Positions 15,052-22,693 of a stretch of 42,091 nucleotides of DNA are shown here, in pieces. This DNA comes from a virus, in the IMG/VR virus record IMGVR_UViG_3300017917_001582, positions 1-42,091 of that record. The stretch is one strand, 5' to 3'. The position numbers and the translations under genes were made by a program. The stretch's first letter is position 1, and each line of letters opens with the position of its first letter. Below the pieces are notes generated by a model, which ran no database searches, had not been told where the DNA came from, and saw only the letters and a program-made list of their open reading frames with translations.

Positions 15052-15341
15052 TTTAGATAAAATTTTATGTCTTGTGTTATGTAATCGTATATTGTATTGT
15101 TTTTTTCACTATCGTCAACCTCTTTGAATATCATCATAGATATTCTAAGAAATTCAAATTGTTCTTTTGTTAATTGTGGGTCACCCGTTTTCTGAAAATT
15201 TATTTCAGAAATTTCTGCTAAGTTACTAAAAAATAACTCTTGGTCAACATTTTTTAAAAAATATTCTCCAGCATCTTTATTTGTTGAGAAATAATTTTTT
15301 ATTGTTTGAATGTATATGAGAACATCCGGTGAAAATTTCAT
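15048..15341 (-). CDS. Hypothetical protein upstream of AAA ATPase
   Basis: A 97-residue, mostly helical, acidic protein with no recognised motif. Its stop overlaps the AAA ATPase start (ATGA) and its start lies 1 base from the methylase stop, so it belongs to this operon. A helper to the ATPase is the simplest guess from coupling. Function unknown. Confidence 0.55.
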   Translation of the reverse strand: MKFSPDVLIYIQTIKNYFSTNKDAGEYFLKNVDQELFFSNLAEISEINFQKTGDPQLTKEQFEFLRISMMIFKEVDDSEKNNTIYDYITQDIKFYLK

Positions 15342-15342
15342 A

Positions 15343-16230
15343 TTAGTAATTGGTTATTAATAATTCTATTCCCTCGTTTTGTGTACCATCCTTTTTAGCT
15401 GCGGCAGCCTTTTTAAATGACTTTCTTATCCATTTGTAGTTTGAATTGAACATGGTGTATTGTCTATCTTCACCTAACGCAATTCCATCCTCAGGAAACC
15501 ACTCTTTTAATTGTGGGAACTCATAATAAGATAAACCAAATCTACCTTTTATGTTTTTTAAGGTAACTGCCAATCTTTCGTGTGTTTCCCTTGTGAAAAT
15601 ATGGTTTGAATAATAGTTCTCAGTTAAATAATATGGTGGGTCCATGTAAAAATATGTTGTTGGTGAATCGTATTTTTCAACAACGTCTTGGAAGTCCATA
15701 CTTTCAACAAATGTTATTCTATCCAAGTGTTCTCTATATTCAGGATGTTTTAACTTATCCATGAATATTAACACTTTACATCTGTACTTACCTTTATAAT
15801 CTGTGTAAGATGATGTTTCGGGTTTTGAACCTGAGAAAACTTGTGTTAAAACATAAACGTACTTTGCAGCAATGTCAAAATTAGGTTCATCACCAATAAC
15901 TAAGTTCTCATCAAAAACCTCTTTTTGGAATTTCTTAAACATTTCAGCATACTCTGGTGGGGTATCCACAACACCCAATTGTTGGCATGGGTATTTTGAC
16001 AACTCTTCCCACATTCTATCATAATGTCTTGAACATCTAAAAAGATTTGCGTTTAGTTTGTTGTAGTCGTTATAAACTACTGTTTTGAGATTTGGATAAT
16101 CTTTTAAATCCATGTTAAAAAACACCCAAAACATACCTGAAAAACCTTCAACGTATGTTTCGATATCTTTAGGGATTTGTGGTACAATCCATTTACCAAT
16201 TCTTGCTTTTCCTCCTATATATGAAATCAT
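15343..16230 (-). CDS. Dam-like D12-class adenine-N6 DNA methyltransferase
   Basis: A 295-residue methylase of the MT-D12 family. Motif X/I is MISYIGGKARIGKWIVPQIP with YVEGFSGMFWVFF (about residues 1-38). VVYNDYNKLNANLF follows (about 51-64), and catalytic motif IV is YFYMDPPYYLTE (about 194-205). All core motifs are present, so it should be active. The segment ETSSYTDYKGKYRCK is in the region that recognises DNA in this family. It is likely to protect phage DNA or mark strands; no partner nuclease is adjacent. Confidence 0.88.
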   Translation of the reverse strand: MISYIGGKARIGKWIVPQIPKDIETYVEGFSGMFWVFFNMDLKDYPNLKTVVYNDYNKLNANLFRCSRHYDRMWEELSKYPCQQLGVVDTPPEYAEMFKKFQKEVFDENLVIGDEPNFDIAAKYVYVLTQVFSGSKPETSSYTDYKGKYRCKVLIFMDKLKHPEYREHLDRITFVESMDFQDVVEKYDSPTTYFYMDPPYYLTENYYSNHIFTRETHERLAVTLKNIKGRFGLSYYEFPQLKEWFPEDGIALGEDRQYTMFNSNYKWIRKSFKKAAAAKKDGTQNEGIELLITNY

Positions 16231-16268
16231 GAAATAAAATATAGTAAAAAAAACCGAGAAAAAAAATA

Positions 16269-16664
16269 CTAGTTGTATTTACGTGTTTTAGTATCAAACT
16301 TTTCTTTGTATACCACGTTTTCAATATCCCATGGACCCTTGTTTTTCTTATCTAAAATATCTTTATAAGAATATGTCTTAGATTGTTCAGGGTTAACATT
16401 TCCAATACTATAATAAATAATTTTAGGGATTTTTACAACCCTGTTGTTTGAATTATCATAAACAAACTCTTCATCCTCACACCATGCGTGTGTAAAACGA
16501 TAACCCCTTAATTCACCTTGACCAGAAACAATACCATGAACCAACATTAAATCCGGGTTATTTATACCGTTTTTAATTATGAAGTCATATGCGGAATCAA
16601 AACAATCCCCACCACTTGGTAAGGGTTTTTTATTATCCTCAAATAGTATATCTAAAATTTTCAT
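16269..16664 (-). CDS. Papain-fold cysteine-peptidase-like protein
   Basis: A 131-residue protein. The sequence shows a plausible catalytic set: GGDCFDSAYDF (Cys21), FTHAWCEDEE (His59) and FVYDNSNN (Asp70), with VHGIVSGQGELRGY between. This C-H-D order and the short helix after the Cys fit the papain/NlpC-like fold, and a similar VHG...GHAW...D pattern occurs in many phage proteins. The first residues (MKILDILFED) look like a short prefix. Target is unknown: peptide processing, amidase or transglutaminase-like chemistry are all possible. Confidence 0.55.
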   Translation of the reverse strand: MKILDILFEDNKKPLPSGGDCFDSAYDFIIKNGINNPDLMLVHGIVSGQGELRGYRFTHAWCEDEEFVYDNSNNRVVKIPKIIYYSIGNVNPEQSKTYSYKDILDKKNKGPWDIENVVYKEKFDTKTRKYN

Positions 16665-16669
16665 ATGTT

Positions 16670-16701
16670 ATTGATAAATATCTTAATTATATTTATTTTT
16701 G
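16670..16701 (+). promoter_or_regulatory. Bacteroidetes-type promoter for the 16705 operon
   Basis: ATTG (16670-16673), a 20-base spacer and TATTTTTG (16694-16701) match the Bacteroidetes consensus, with a full TAnnTTTG -7 box and three of four bases in the -33 box. The box ends 3 bases before the ATG at 16705, again implying a leaderless start. Confidence 0.55.
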
Positions 16702-16704
16702 ATT

Positions 16705-16866
16705 ATGGCATGTTCAAGTTGTAAAAAGAAAAATAGTAAACCATTAACTCATGATGAGTTAAAAAAATATACCACTAAAGCGGAAACATACGTTGTTGGC
16801 TTTATAATTGTTTGGTCTCTTTTTGGAATTTATGGTTTATATCGTATTATCACTGATTTAATATGA
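16705..16866 (+). CDS. Small Cys-headed membrane protein
   Basis: A 53-residue protein starting MACSSCKKKN, then a charged linker, then one hydrophobic helix (about residues 29-49, YVVGFIIVWSLFGIYGLYRI). The CxxC-KKK head resembles that of the 4805-4981 product. Its stop overlaps the next gene's start (ATGA at 16863-16866) and a good promoter lies just upstream, which supports the call despite its size. Function unknown. Confidence 0.65.
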   Translation: MACSSCKKKNSKPLTHDELKKYTTKAETYVVGFIIVWSLFGIYGLYRIITDLI

Positions 16867-17501
16867 AAAATGGGAAATACTTCATTGTCCTCTTTTGTAA
16901 CAAAAAAAGAGTTAGAATACTATATAGATGTAAGAAATCTAGTAGTGTTTATGAAAAATGGAGAGAATTTAAAACTCAAAAGAAACCTAGATTTTTAAAG
17001 GTTCAAAATAGAAAAAGAAACAATGAAGTTGTTTATGAGTTAGCATTGATATTTCCCAAAACAAAATGGGTTACAAAAATTTTTGTAAAGGATAGTTTGG
17101 GTAGATCTGTCGAGGCTAAATTTGAGGATGATAATTTTAGGATAAAAGAAATAATACCTTATTGGAAAGAAGAGTTGATATACGATTACCAGAAAAAAAC
17201 AAGAGTTCGTTATCATGAATTTTTTGATGAGGTTATGGGGATTAGTGAGGTATCACAAATTTTCACACTGAACAATAAATTATTCGTTCAACACGATGAC
17301 AATATTAAATTGTATGGTAATAAGAATATAAACGATGCTGATAGGTTGTTTGACTTATTACGAGAAGATTTGTTAAGTAAGAAGAAAAAGAATTTCATCT
17401 TCGTTAAAGACGTTAGTACCGCACAAAGAAAATTATTATATACCCTTTTAGAATCAAAGGGATTTAAGAGGTCGGAGCTTTTCCGACATTATTCCTATTA
17501 A
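16863..17501 (+). CDS. Conserved hypothetical phage protein
   Basis: A 212-residue basic protein. The N-terminal third is Lys/Arg-rich with short strands (YFIVLFCNKKRVRILYRC, KPRFLKVQNRKR). The C-terminal part, DADRLFDLLREDLLSKKKKN then DVSTAQRKLLYTLLESKGF, is helical and looks conserved-domain-like. No catalytic motif recognised. It is coupled to the small membrane protein upstream and its last 38 bases overlap the convergent gene at 17464. Function unknown. Confidence 0.65.
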   Translation: MKNGKYFIVLFCNKKRVRILYRCKKSSSVYEKWREFKTQKKPRFLKVQNRKRNNEVVYELALIFPKTKWVTKIFVKDSLGRSVEAKFEDDNFRIKEIIPYWKEELIYDYQKKTRVRYHEFFDEVMGISEVSQIFTLNNKLFVQHDDNIKLYGNKNINDADRLFDLLREDLLSKKKKNFIFVKDVSTAQRKLLYTLLESKGFKRSELFRHYSY

Positions 17502-17721
17502 AATTAATATCAACACCACTAATATTAATTGTGAATGTTTTTCCGGGTACTGTTAATTTACTATTGTATTTTTTGTTAATGTAATTGAATGTTGAGATGT
17601 ACTCCTTTTCGGGCAAATCAAAAATTAACATTGAGGAGTTAGGGTTTAATTCTAATTTCTCAATAAAATCAACAATTGTTGCTAACTTGGGTAATAGTTC
17701 ATCTTTTTCTTCCATAACCAA
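17464..17721 (-). CDS. Hypothetical protein
   Basis: An 85-residue protein with an acidic helical N-terminus (KDELLPKLATIVDFIEKLEL) and a beta-rich C-terminus (KTFTINISGVDINF). No known motif. It overlaps the preceding minus-strand gene by 23 bases and runs 38 bases into the convergent plus-strand gene. Its low-complexity C-terminus lies wholly in that overlap, so the true functional end may be earlier. Function unknown. Confidence 0.5.
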   Translation of the reverse strand: MVMEEKDELLPKLATIVDFIEKLELNPNSSMLIFDLPEKEYISTFNYINKKYNSKLTVPGKTFTINISGVDINFNRNNVGKAPTS

Positions 17722-17902
17722 AAATTGTAAGTATCTTATTTATTATACTTTTTTTCTTTTTCTCAGGTTTAATAAACATTTTGGTTTTATCAACTTTTTT
17801 TAAATCCTGAATCATTTTGTTTTTATGATTGTCAATCTCCAATCGGTCCTTCTTCTGTTCCTTCTCCAACCATTCCAATGCTTGTGTTATCTTCTTGTCC
17901 AT
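17699..17902 (-). CDS. Small basic hypothetical protein
   Basis: A 67-residue, very Lys-rich protein (about a third Lys/Arg) with a helical N-terminus (QALEWLEKEQKKDRLEIDN) and a basic amphipathic tail ending GYGRKR. It could bind nucleic acid or membrane. It overlaps the upstream gene by 71 bases, which is long for this genome, so one of the two reading frames may be shorter than listed. Function unknown. Confidence 0.4.
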   Translation of the reverse strand: MDKKITQALEWLEKEQKKDRLEIDNHKNKMIQDLKKVDKTKMFIKPEKKKKSIINKILTIFGYGRKR

Positions 17903-18260
17903 CTTTTATGAATGTTATTTGTTTGAGTTTATCCAGTGATTGGTGTTGGAATAAAATCTCGAGCTCTTTTATTTTAGACTCCAACAATCTTTGTTTTTCT
18001 TCCATTTCCTTGTTAACTATAATTACCTCTTTTACGCAAGAAAAAACAACTTCGTATCCTTCAAGGGTTGCACTGGAAATAAATGATACAAGGTTATATT
18101 TTTCATTTTTATCTTGCACCTTTACTTTGACACTTTTGTATACTGACACAATGTTTTCAAATTTCCATGTTACAGGTAATTTTATATCTAAACTAACATT
18201 GTTATCGATTTCTCTTAATGAGAAAAAATATGGTCTTAAAAATCTTATTGTTTCAAACAC
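17832..18260 (-). CDS. Hypothetical protein with C-terminal coiled coil
   Basis: A 142-residue protein: a beta-rich N-terminal part (residues 1-78, including TWKFENIVSVYKSVKVKV), then a predicted coiled coil (MEEKQRLLESKIKELEILF, about 86-105), then an acidic glycine-rich tail. No known domain. It starts 2 bases after the membrane-protein stop at 18263. Function unknown. Confidence 0.55.
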   Translation of the reverse strand: MFETIRFLRPYFFSLREIDNNVSLDIKLPVTWKFENIVSVYKSVKVKVQDKNEKYNLVSFISSATLEGYEVVFSCVKEVIIVNKEMEEKQRLLESKIKELEILFQHQSLDKLKQITFIKDGQEDNTSIGMVGEGTEEGPIGD

Positions 18261-18262
18261 GA

Positions 18263-18442
18263 TTATATAATTAAAAATGTGACAATATACGATATCGCTA
18301 AGTAAATAAAGATAGTATCGTACTTGGTTATGTTTATTGGATCTGGTTCATCTTGGAAAAATTTTATGATAAATTCCAAAACAAATTTTGAAGTAAAAAT
18401 TATACTTAATACAAGTAAAAATATCTTAATTTCCTGAACCAT
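18263..18442 (-). CDS. Small two-helix membrane protein
   Basis: A 59-residue product with two hydrophobic helices (about residues 5-29 and 43-59), separated by a short polar loop, QDEPDPINITKYD. Its start ATG lies inside the 3' end of the histone-like gene (17-base overlap) and its stop is 2 bases before the next start, filling an otherwise empty gap. Two-helix hairpins of this size include holin-like proteins, but no lysis neighbour is adjacent. Function unknown. Confidence 0.6.
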   Translation of the reverse strand: MVQEIKIFLLVLSIIFTSKFVLEFIIKFFQDEPDPINITKYDTIFIYLAISYIVTFLII

Positions 18443-18620
18443 TTTCTTGACGTTTAATTTCGTTTAAAATTTCTTTTCTAAAATGAGGTATTACCTCTTT
18501 AATTTCTTGAGCATACTTTCTAGCACGGATAGATGCACTCCTATTTCCTTTTTGGTACACTTTGGTTGTATCAACAGACATCTTCTCAACCAACTCTTTA
18601 ATTTTGTTTAATGTGTCCAT
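18426..18620 (-). CDS. Histone H1-like (Hc1-type) DNA-binding protein
   Basis: A 64-residue protein matching the small Hc1/histone-H1-like family of Bacteroidetes and chlamydiae in its helical core: KIKELVEKM...VYQKGNRSASIRARKYAQEIK (residues 6-41), where the KGN-x-x-A/S-x-x-x-RARK block is the signature, then HFRKEILNEIKRQ. The Lys-rich C-terminal tail of chlamydial Hc1 is absent. It may compact phage DNA, alter host nucleoid structure or package into heads. Located among small genes next to likely virion proteins. Confidence 0.7.
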   Translation of the reverse strand: MDTLNKIKELVEKMSVDTTKVYQKGNRSASIRARKYAQEIKEVIPHFRKEILNEIKRQENGSGN

Positions 18621-18660
18621 AACTTTTTCTTGTTTTTTATATCAATATAGGGGAAAAAAC

Positions 18661-19116
18661 TCATTTTTTCAAGTTTACATCCAATAATTTATACACTTCG
18701 GTTAAAATAGCCAGCTCTGACCTTGTTTTTCTGTATCTAAAATCAAATAACTTGTATATGTATTCGTTAATCCTATTATCTTTTTCACTCATTTGACTTA
18801 AATAATATGCCTCAAAAAAGAAACTCCACATGTATTCATAGTGAGTTCCCCTATTTTTGAAATATATTTTTTCTTTTGAAAAGTTGTTAATGGTTTTATC
18901 CCAGCACCATGTAAAGTGATTTAGCTGATCGTTCTCATCATATAAAACATCAATACCTAAAAAGGTATTATCAATTAAATTATATAGAGAAGATAAAAAA
19001 TCATAGAAAAGTTCTATTTTTTCTCTATGAATATTGTAGGTTCGATACCAAACGTCTAATTGTTGTTTATATTTATCCGAGTCACTTGACTCAATAAAAA
19101 AATCCTTATATTCCAT
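18661..19116 (-). CDS. Conserved hypothetical protein
   Basis: A 151-residue, aromatic-rich helical protein (many W, Y, F; for example LNHFTWCWDKTINNF and YEYMWSFFFEAYYLSQM). The hydrophobic runs contain charged residues, so it is probably soluble rather than membrane-embedded. No family recognised. It is transcribed with the acidic proteins upstream. Function unknown. Confidence 0.55.
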   Translation of the reverse strand: MEYKDFFIESSDSDKYKQQLDVWYRTYNIHREKIELFYDFLSSLYNLIDNTFLGIDVLYDENDQLNHFTWCWDKTINNFSKEKIYFKNRGTHYEYMWSFFFEAYYLSQMSEKDNRINEYIYKLFDFRYRKTRSELAILTEVYKLLDVNLKK

Positions 19117-19158
19117 GTTTTGATGAAATATAAGGATTTAATAATTTAAAAAGAAGAA

Positions 19159-20778
19159 TTATTGTGTTTTTTTATCGTATCCCGCAATATTCTTCATTCT
19201 TTTTATTTCTTCTTCAAGAATGTTTTTAGTTTCTTTTTTAGATTCATTAACAGTTCTAACATCTTCAGGTGAAACCCAGCTATGACCCCAACTGATTTGT
19301 TTTTCTTTCTTGATGGCTTCTTTTTTCTTTTTTGCAACTTTTAAAGTGTTTTCACCGGTTTTAGATTTTATTACATTCGCAGCTTCTTGTGAATTACCCA
19401 TTTTAGGGTCTCCTTCTAAAGCCATTTTTAATCTTTCTTTGAATTGTTCAGATGGTTCATAATCGTAATTTAGGTCTTGCATTCCACCACCTCTGTTAAT
19501 GTCTATATCATCATTTTGTTCTTCGGTGTTTTGGATTGCCATTTTTTCACCCTTACCAATTTGTTTTGGGAATTCAGGGTTGTCATTACCATCAAAGGTT
19601 GAATAGTCTTTTAATTTCTTTTCAACGTCCTTCATGTGGTCATCATTTTCTTTTTTAGAACCTGATTGTGCTTTCTTAGTAACTTCTAATCCAGGTACCG
19701 ATTCTTTAATTGACTTTGTTTGTTTAACAATCTTCTCAACTAAACTAATCATTTGACTTTCGGTTAATCTTAATGTTTTTTTCTTTGATTCGTCTAATCC
19801 ACTAAAATCACCCTCATCATTACAATGTTTACCATAATAACCAATAACCTCATCACCACACTCATCTTTAACTAAATCAAACAACGAATCATAAACATCT
19901 GTATCTTCAATTTCGTTTGAATTCATGTAAAAATCAACACATTTTGCAATAATGTTATCAGCAAATTCAAACTCATCACTATAATCACCACAAGGATCTT
20001 TTTCATCCATCATTTTTTCTATAACCATTTTACAGATTTCACCAACCATTGAACTATTAACCTCTTCGTTCATTTCTTCTTCGGTTTCAATATCTTTTTT
20101 CAAGGTTACTTTATGCATTTTACCACTTCCTTTAGGGAATTCAAATTCTTCTTTACCAGCATCTCTAGCGGCGTCTGCCGCTAAAACAAATGCGTTTTCC
20201 TCCATGTCGGATTCTTCACCCATTTCTTTTTTAGAACTTCTTAGTTTCTTGAAATCATCAGCATCAATTTTTCCGTTTTTGTTTGCATCTATTTTTTTCT
20301 GGTTTCCAACTAATTCTTCTTCTTCCATTTTATATCCACATTCATCACAAACACCTTCAGCTTCCTCAAGTTCACTATACATTTCTTTAACGTCATATGA
20401 TTCGCCATTAACTTTTATTTTGTTAATACCCTTTTCATATGCATCCATGATAGCATCTGCTAGGTTTTTAGCTTTAAAATTTTTCATACTTTTCTTTTCT
20501 TTTGTTTCAAGGTTTTCACCCATTTGGTCCAATTTATCAATCATTTCAGACATTGAGGTGTTTTTTATTTTTTCTATAATAAACTCCTTTTCAGGATGTT
20601 TCTTCTTATAAATATCTAAATGTTTATTAGCATCTTCTTCGGTTTGAAAAACCTCAACAGGTTCGTTTTCACAAGTGATTTGATACATTTCTTTAGTTTC
20701 ACTTTCATTTATGATGGTTTTTCTAACCTCATCAAATAAAGTTTTGTCAATTATTTCTTGGATATTTAGTGTTTTCAT
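19159..20778 (-). CDS. Large acidic protein with EF-hand loop, probable virion/head-core protein
   Basis: A 539-residue, Glu/Lys-rich protein of low complexity. Residues 164-175 (DANKNGKIDADD) form a textbook EF-hand or dockerin-like calcium loop, and CDECGYK at 144-150 is a possible half zinc site. A LRLTESQMISLVEKIVKQ segment (about 335) and a final NILEEEIKRMKNIAGYD segment resemble short helical modules I associate with phage head-core proteins. Several I/L-x-E triplets (for example in NILEEE) would suit a T4-type prohead protease. No catalytic motif. Likely a structural or scaffold protein injected or packaged with DNA; inference only. Confidence 0.6.
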   Translation of the reverse strand: MKTLNIQEIIDKTLFDEVRKTIINESETKEMYQITCENEPVEVFQTEEDANKHLDIYKKKHPEKEFIIEKIKNTSMSEMIDKLDQMGENLETKEKKSMKNFKAKNLADAIMDAYEKGINKIKVNGESYDVKEMYSELEEAEGVCDECGYKMEEEELVGNQKKIDANKNGKIDADDFKKLRSSKKEMGEESDMEENAFVLAADAARDAGKEEFEFPKGSGKMHKVTLKKDIETEEEMNEEVNSSMVGEICKMVIEKMMDEKDPCGDYSDEFEFADNIIAKCVDFYMNSNEIEDTDVYDSLFDLVKDECGDEVIGYYGKHCNDEGDFSGLDESKKKTLRLTESQMISLVEKIVKQTKSIKESVPGLEVTKKAQSGSKKENDDHMKDVEKKLKDYSTFDGNDNPEFPKQIGKGEKMAIQNTEEQNDDIDINRGGGMQDLNYDYEPSEQFKERLKMALEGDPKMGNSQEAANVIKSKTGENTLKVAKKKKEAIKKEKQISWGHSWVSPEDVRTVNESKKETKNILEEEIKRMKNIAGYDKKTQ

Positions 20779-20779
20779 A

Positions 20780-21928
20780 TTACTTAATAAATATCTTGTT
20801 AATCTCGTTTAAGACTATTTTTTCCAATTCTGAGTACGGAATACCTTTTTCCTTTGAAACTTGTTTTATGGACTCTACAAGACCATCTACTTCATAGAAT
20901 TCAATCGCTCCGGTGTTTCCTTGGTTACAATAAGGGAATTTTTTACATTTTTCCTTAACTTTCACATAAACACCTTTTGGTCCACCCCATTTAGGGAAGT
21001 TTTTATCTTTTACCGCTCTGCTTTTCTTTATACTTTCAGGTCCATCTATTTTAAGTGGGTTTTTACCCCCACCACCAAAAGGGACATCGTATGATCCAGA
21101 TGAACTGGAATCAGTTACCTCATCAATCTCTTCTTGTTCATTCATGTTATGAATTTTAGTTATTGGTCTCTTGACTTGAGAACCAAATAAAGAACCTTCA
21201 TACGAACCAGATGAATCTGATGATGTTTCTTTAATATCATGTTTTACAATTTTTATATTTTGTTTAAAAGAGTCTTCAATTTCTTTTTTAGATGTGTTAT
21301 ATACTTTAGCATAAAATCTAAATAATTCAAATATTGCATTATCTTCTCGATGAGCTATATAACAACCTTTAAATCCTTTTGGACAAAACCTATAAACATG
21401 ATTTCTAACCTCAACTCTTGAGTTTAAATATTTTTCAGCATATTTAACAAATTTATCAAAGTCTTTAGATTCGTGTTTTTCTGTTAATATGGTTTTTGAT
21501 TCTGACAATTCAATCTTATTTAATTTGTCATAATACTTGGGATCCTCGTATAGATGGTCCATAACTATCTCTCTAGCAACATCTTCATCTTTTACATGTT
21601 CCATTTCAACCTTAAGACCCTTTCTTAGTTGTAATTTCAATTCTTTAAACATACCCATAATCTTCTCTTTGGAAGTTGAATCTGTTGAATCGTCATATGC
21701 ATGTTTTTTAGCAAGGTCCATGAGTGTCTTACCATCAGATAAACCACCTTTTAAAGTGTTTTTTTCAGATAATTCCGAATCCTCATCTTTTTCTGAAATG
21801 TAATCATCAATCCATTTTTGGATTTCATGAACACTAGGTGAATAATCCTTACCTTTTCTTCTGGTAATGTTCTTATGTGCCAGATTTATAAATTTGTTAA
21901 TTTCCTGTTGTGAATATTCCTTTTTCAT
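20780..21928 (-). CDS. Probable virion protein with DUF5661-like motif
   Basis: A 382-residue hydrophilic protein. Residues about 107-138 read VEMEHVKDEDVAREIVMDHL then EDPKYYDKL, matching the MEHTxD...A..IAxDHLxExPxYYxxL pattern of the DUF5661 family. A linker has two similar units, SSGSYEGSLFGSQVKRP and SSGSYDVPFGGGGKNP. A final domain contains four Cys (FCPKGFKGC, KCKKFPYC) and a helical end, LEKIVLNEINKIF. SESKTILTEKH contains an L-x-E site. It is separated by 1 base from the acidic protein downstream. Probably a structural protein; exact role unknown. Confidence 0.6.
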   Translation of the reverse strand: MKKEYSQQEINKFINLAHKNITRRKGKDYSPSVHEIQKWIDDYISEKDEDSELSEKNTLKGGLSDGKTLMDLAKKHAYDDSTDSTSKEKIMGMFKELKLQLRKGLKVEMEHVKDEDVAREIVMDHLYEDPKYYDKLNKIELSESKTILTEKHESKDFDKFVKYAEKYLNSRVEVRNHVYRFCPKGFKGCYIAHREDNAIFELFRFYAKVYNTSKKEIEDSFKQNIKIVKHDIKETSSDSSGSYEGSLFGSQVKRPITKIHNMNEQEEIDEVTDSSSSGSYDVPFGGGGKNPLKIDGPESIKKSRAVKDKNFPKWGGPKGVYVKVKEKCKKFPYCNQGNTGAIEFYEVDGLVESIKQVSKEKGIPYSELEKIVLNEINKIFIK

Positions 21929-21930
21929 AA

Positions 21931-22170
21931 TTATTTAACGTTTTTTAAGGAATTCTCCCAAAAAGATTTACGTTGCCATAGGGTTTTAAATAACTCTACA
22001 ACAACTTTGGTAGATAAATCGACAATCTTATCGTCAATGTTCTTTGCACCAATCTCTTTTTGAATAATTTTTATTACGATGTTATGTGCTTGAGTGGATT
22101 CCAAAAAGTCTTTTATCTCTTTTCTTGTTATCTTTTCAATCTCTTTTACATCACTATTAGTTAATGCCAT
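21931..22170 (-). CDS. Small helical phage protein
   Basis: A 79-residue helical protein (LTNSDVKEIEKITRKEIKDF ... KIVDLSTKVVVELFKTLW). It has no recognised domain but is placed 2 bases from both neighbours in the probable virion-protein operon. The amphipathic pattern suggests oligomerisation. Function unknown. Confidence 0.6.
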   Translation of the reverse strand: MALTNSDVKEIEKITRKEIKDFLESTQAHNIVIKIIQKEIGAKNIDDKIVDLSTKVVVELFKTLWQRKSFWENSLKNVK

Positions 22171-22171
22171 A

Positions 22172-22693
22172 TTATGAAACTTTTCTATCTCTAATTAATG
22201 GCTCCATCGCCGATGTAAATGTTTTATGGAACTTTGCAAGTTTTGTCATGAAATCTAAAACACCCTCATCCATGAGTGTCATGTCTGATGTTACATATAA
22301 ACCAGTTTGTTCACCCGCAACTAATACGAAATTAATATCTAAGTCACCAGCATTACCATCTAATCTGATTTGTCTTTCAGAAATGGTAAATCCGGGATCT
22401 AAATCAATTGTTTGTGAAACTTCTTGTCTGAATGAGTCTATAATTTGACTAATAGCAGTTTTTTCTTCGTCTTTTAATTCGGTGTCTTCTCTGTCTGGTG
22501 ACATAAGTTTAACCTCAACATCGTTAACCACTTCAATGTTGTCATATTCTTTTTCTGTTGGTTCGGATGTTTCATCGTTTTTTACCTCTGTTTGTTCAAG
22601 AATTGGTTTCTTGGAAGTACTTTCATTGAGGTTTCTCAAGGTATTTAACATACCTTTTATTTCGTCATATCCTGTTTTCTTTATATTGCTCAT
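22172..22693 (-). CDS. Conserved hypothetical, probable virion-associated protein
   Basis: About 173 residues. I start it at the ATG at 22693 (MSNIKKTGYDEIKG), preceded by an A-rich stretch. An upstream in-frame ATG at 22717 would add 8 residues and deepen the overlap with the amidase-like gene. Residues 15-75 are acidic and probably disordered, with NESTSKKPILEQ (an I-x-E type site). The C-terminal half is folded (FTISERQIRLDGNAGDLDIN, FVLVAGEQTGLYVTSDMTLM). No family recognised. Confidence 0.6.
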   Translation of the reverse strand: MSNIKKTGYDEIKGMLNTLRNLNESTSKKPILEQTEVKNDETSEPTEKEYDNIEVVNDVEVKLMSPDREDTELKDEEKTAISQIIDSFRQEVSQTIDLDPGFTISERQIRLDGNAGDLDINFVLVAGEQTGLYVTSDMTLMDEGVLDFMTKLAKFHKTFTSAMEPLIRDRKVS

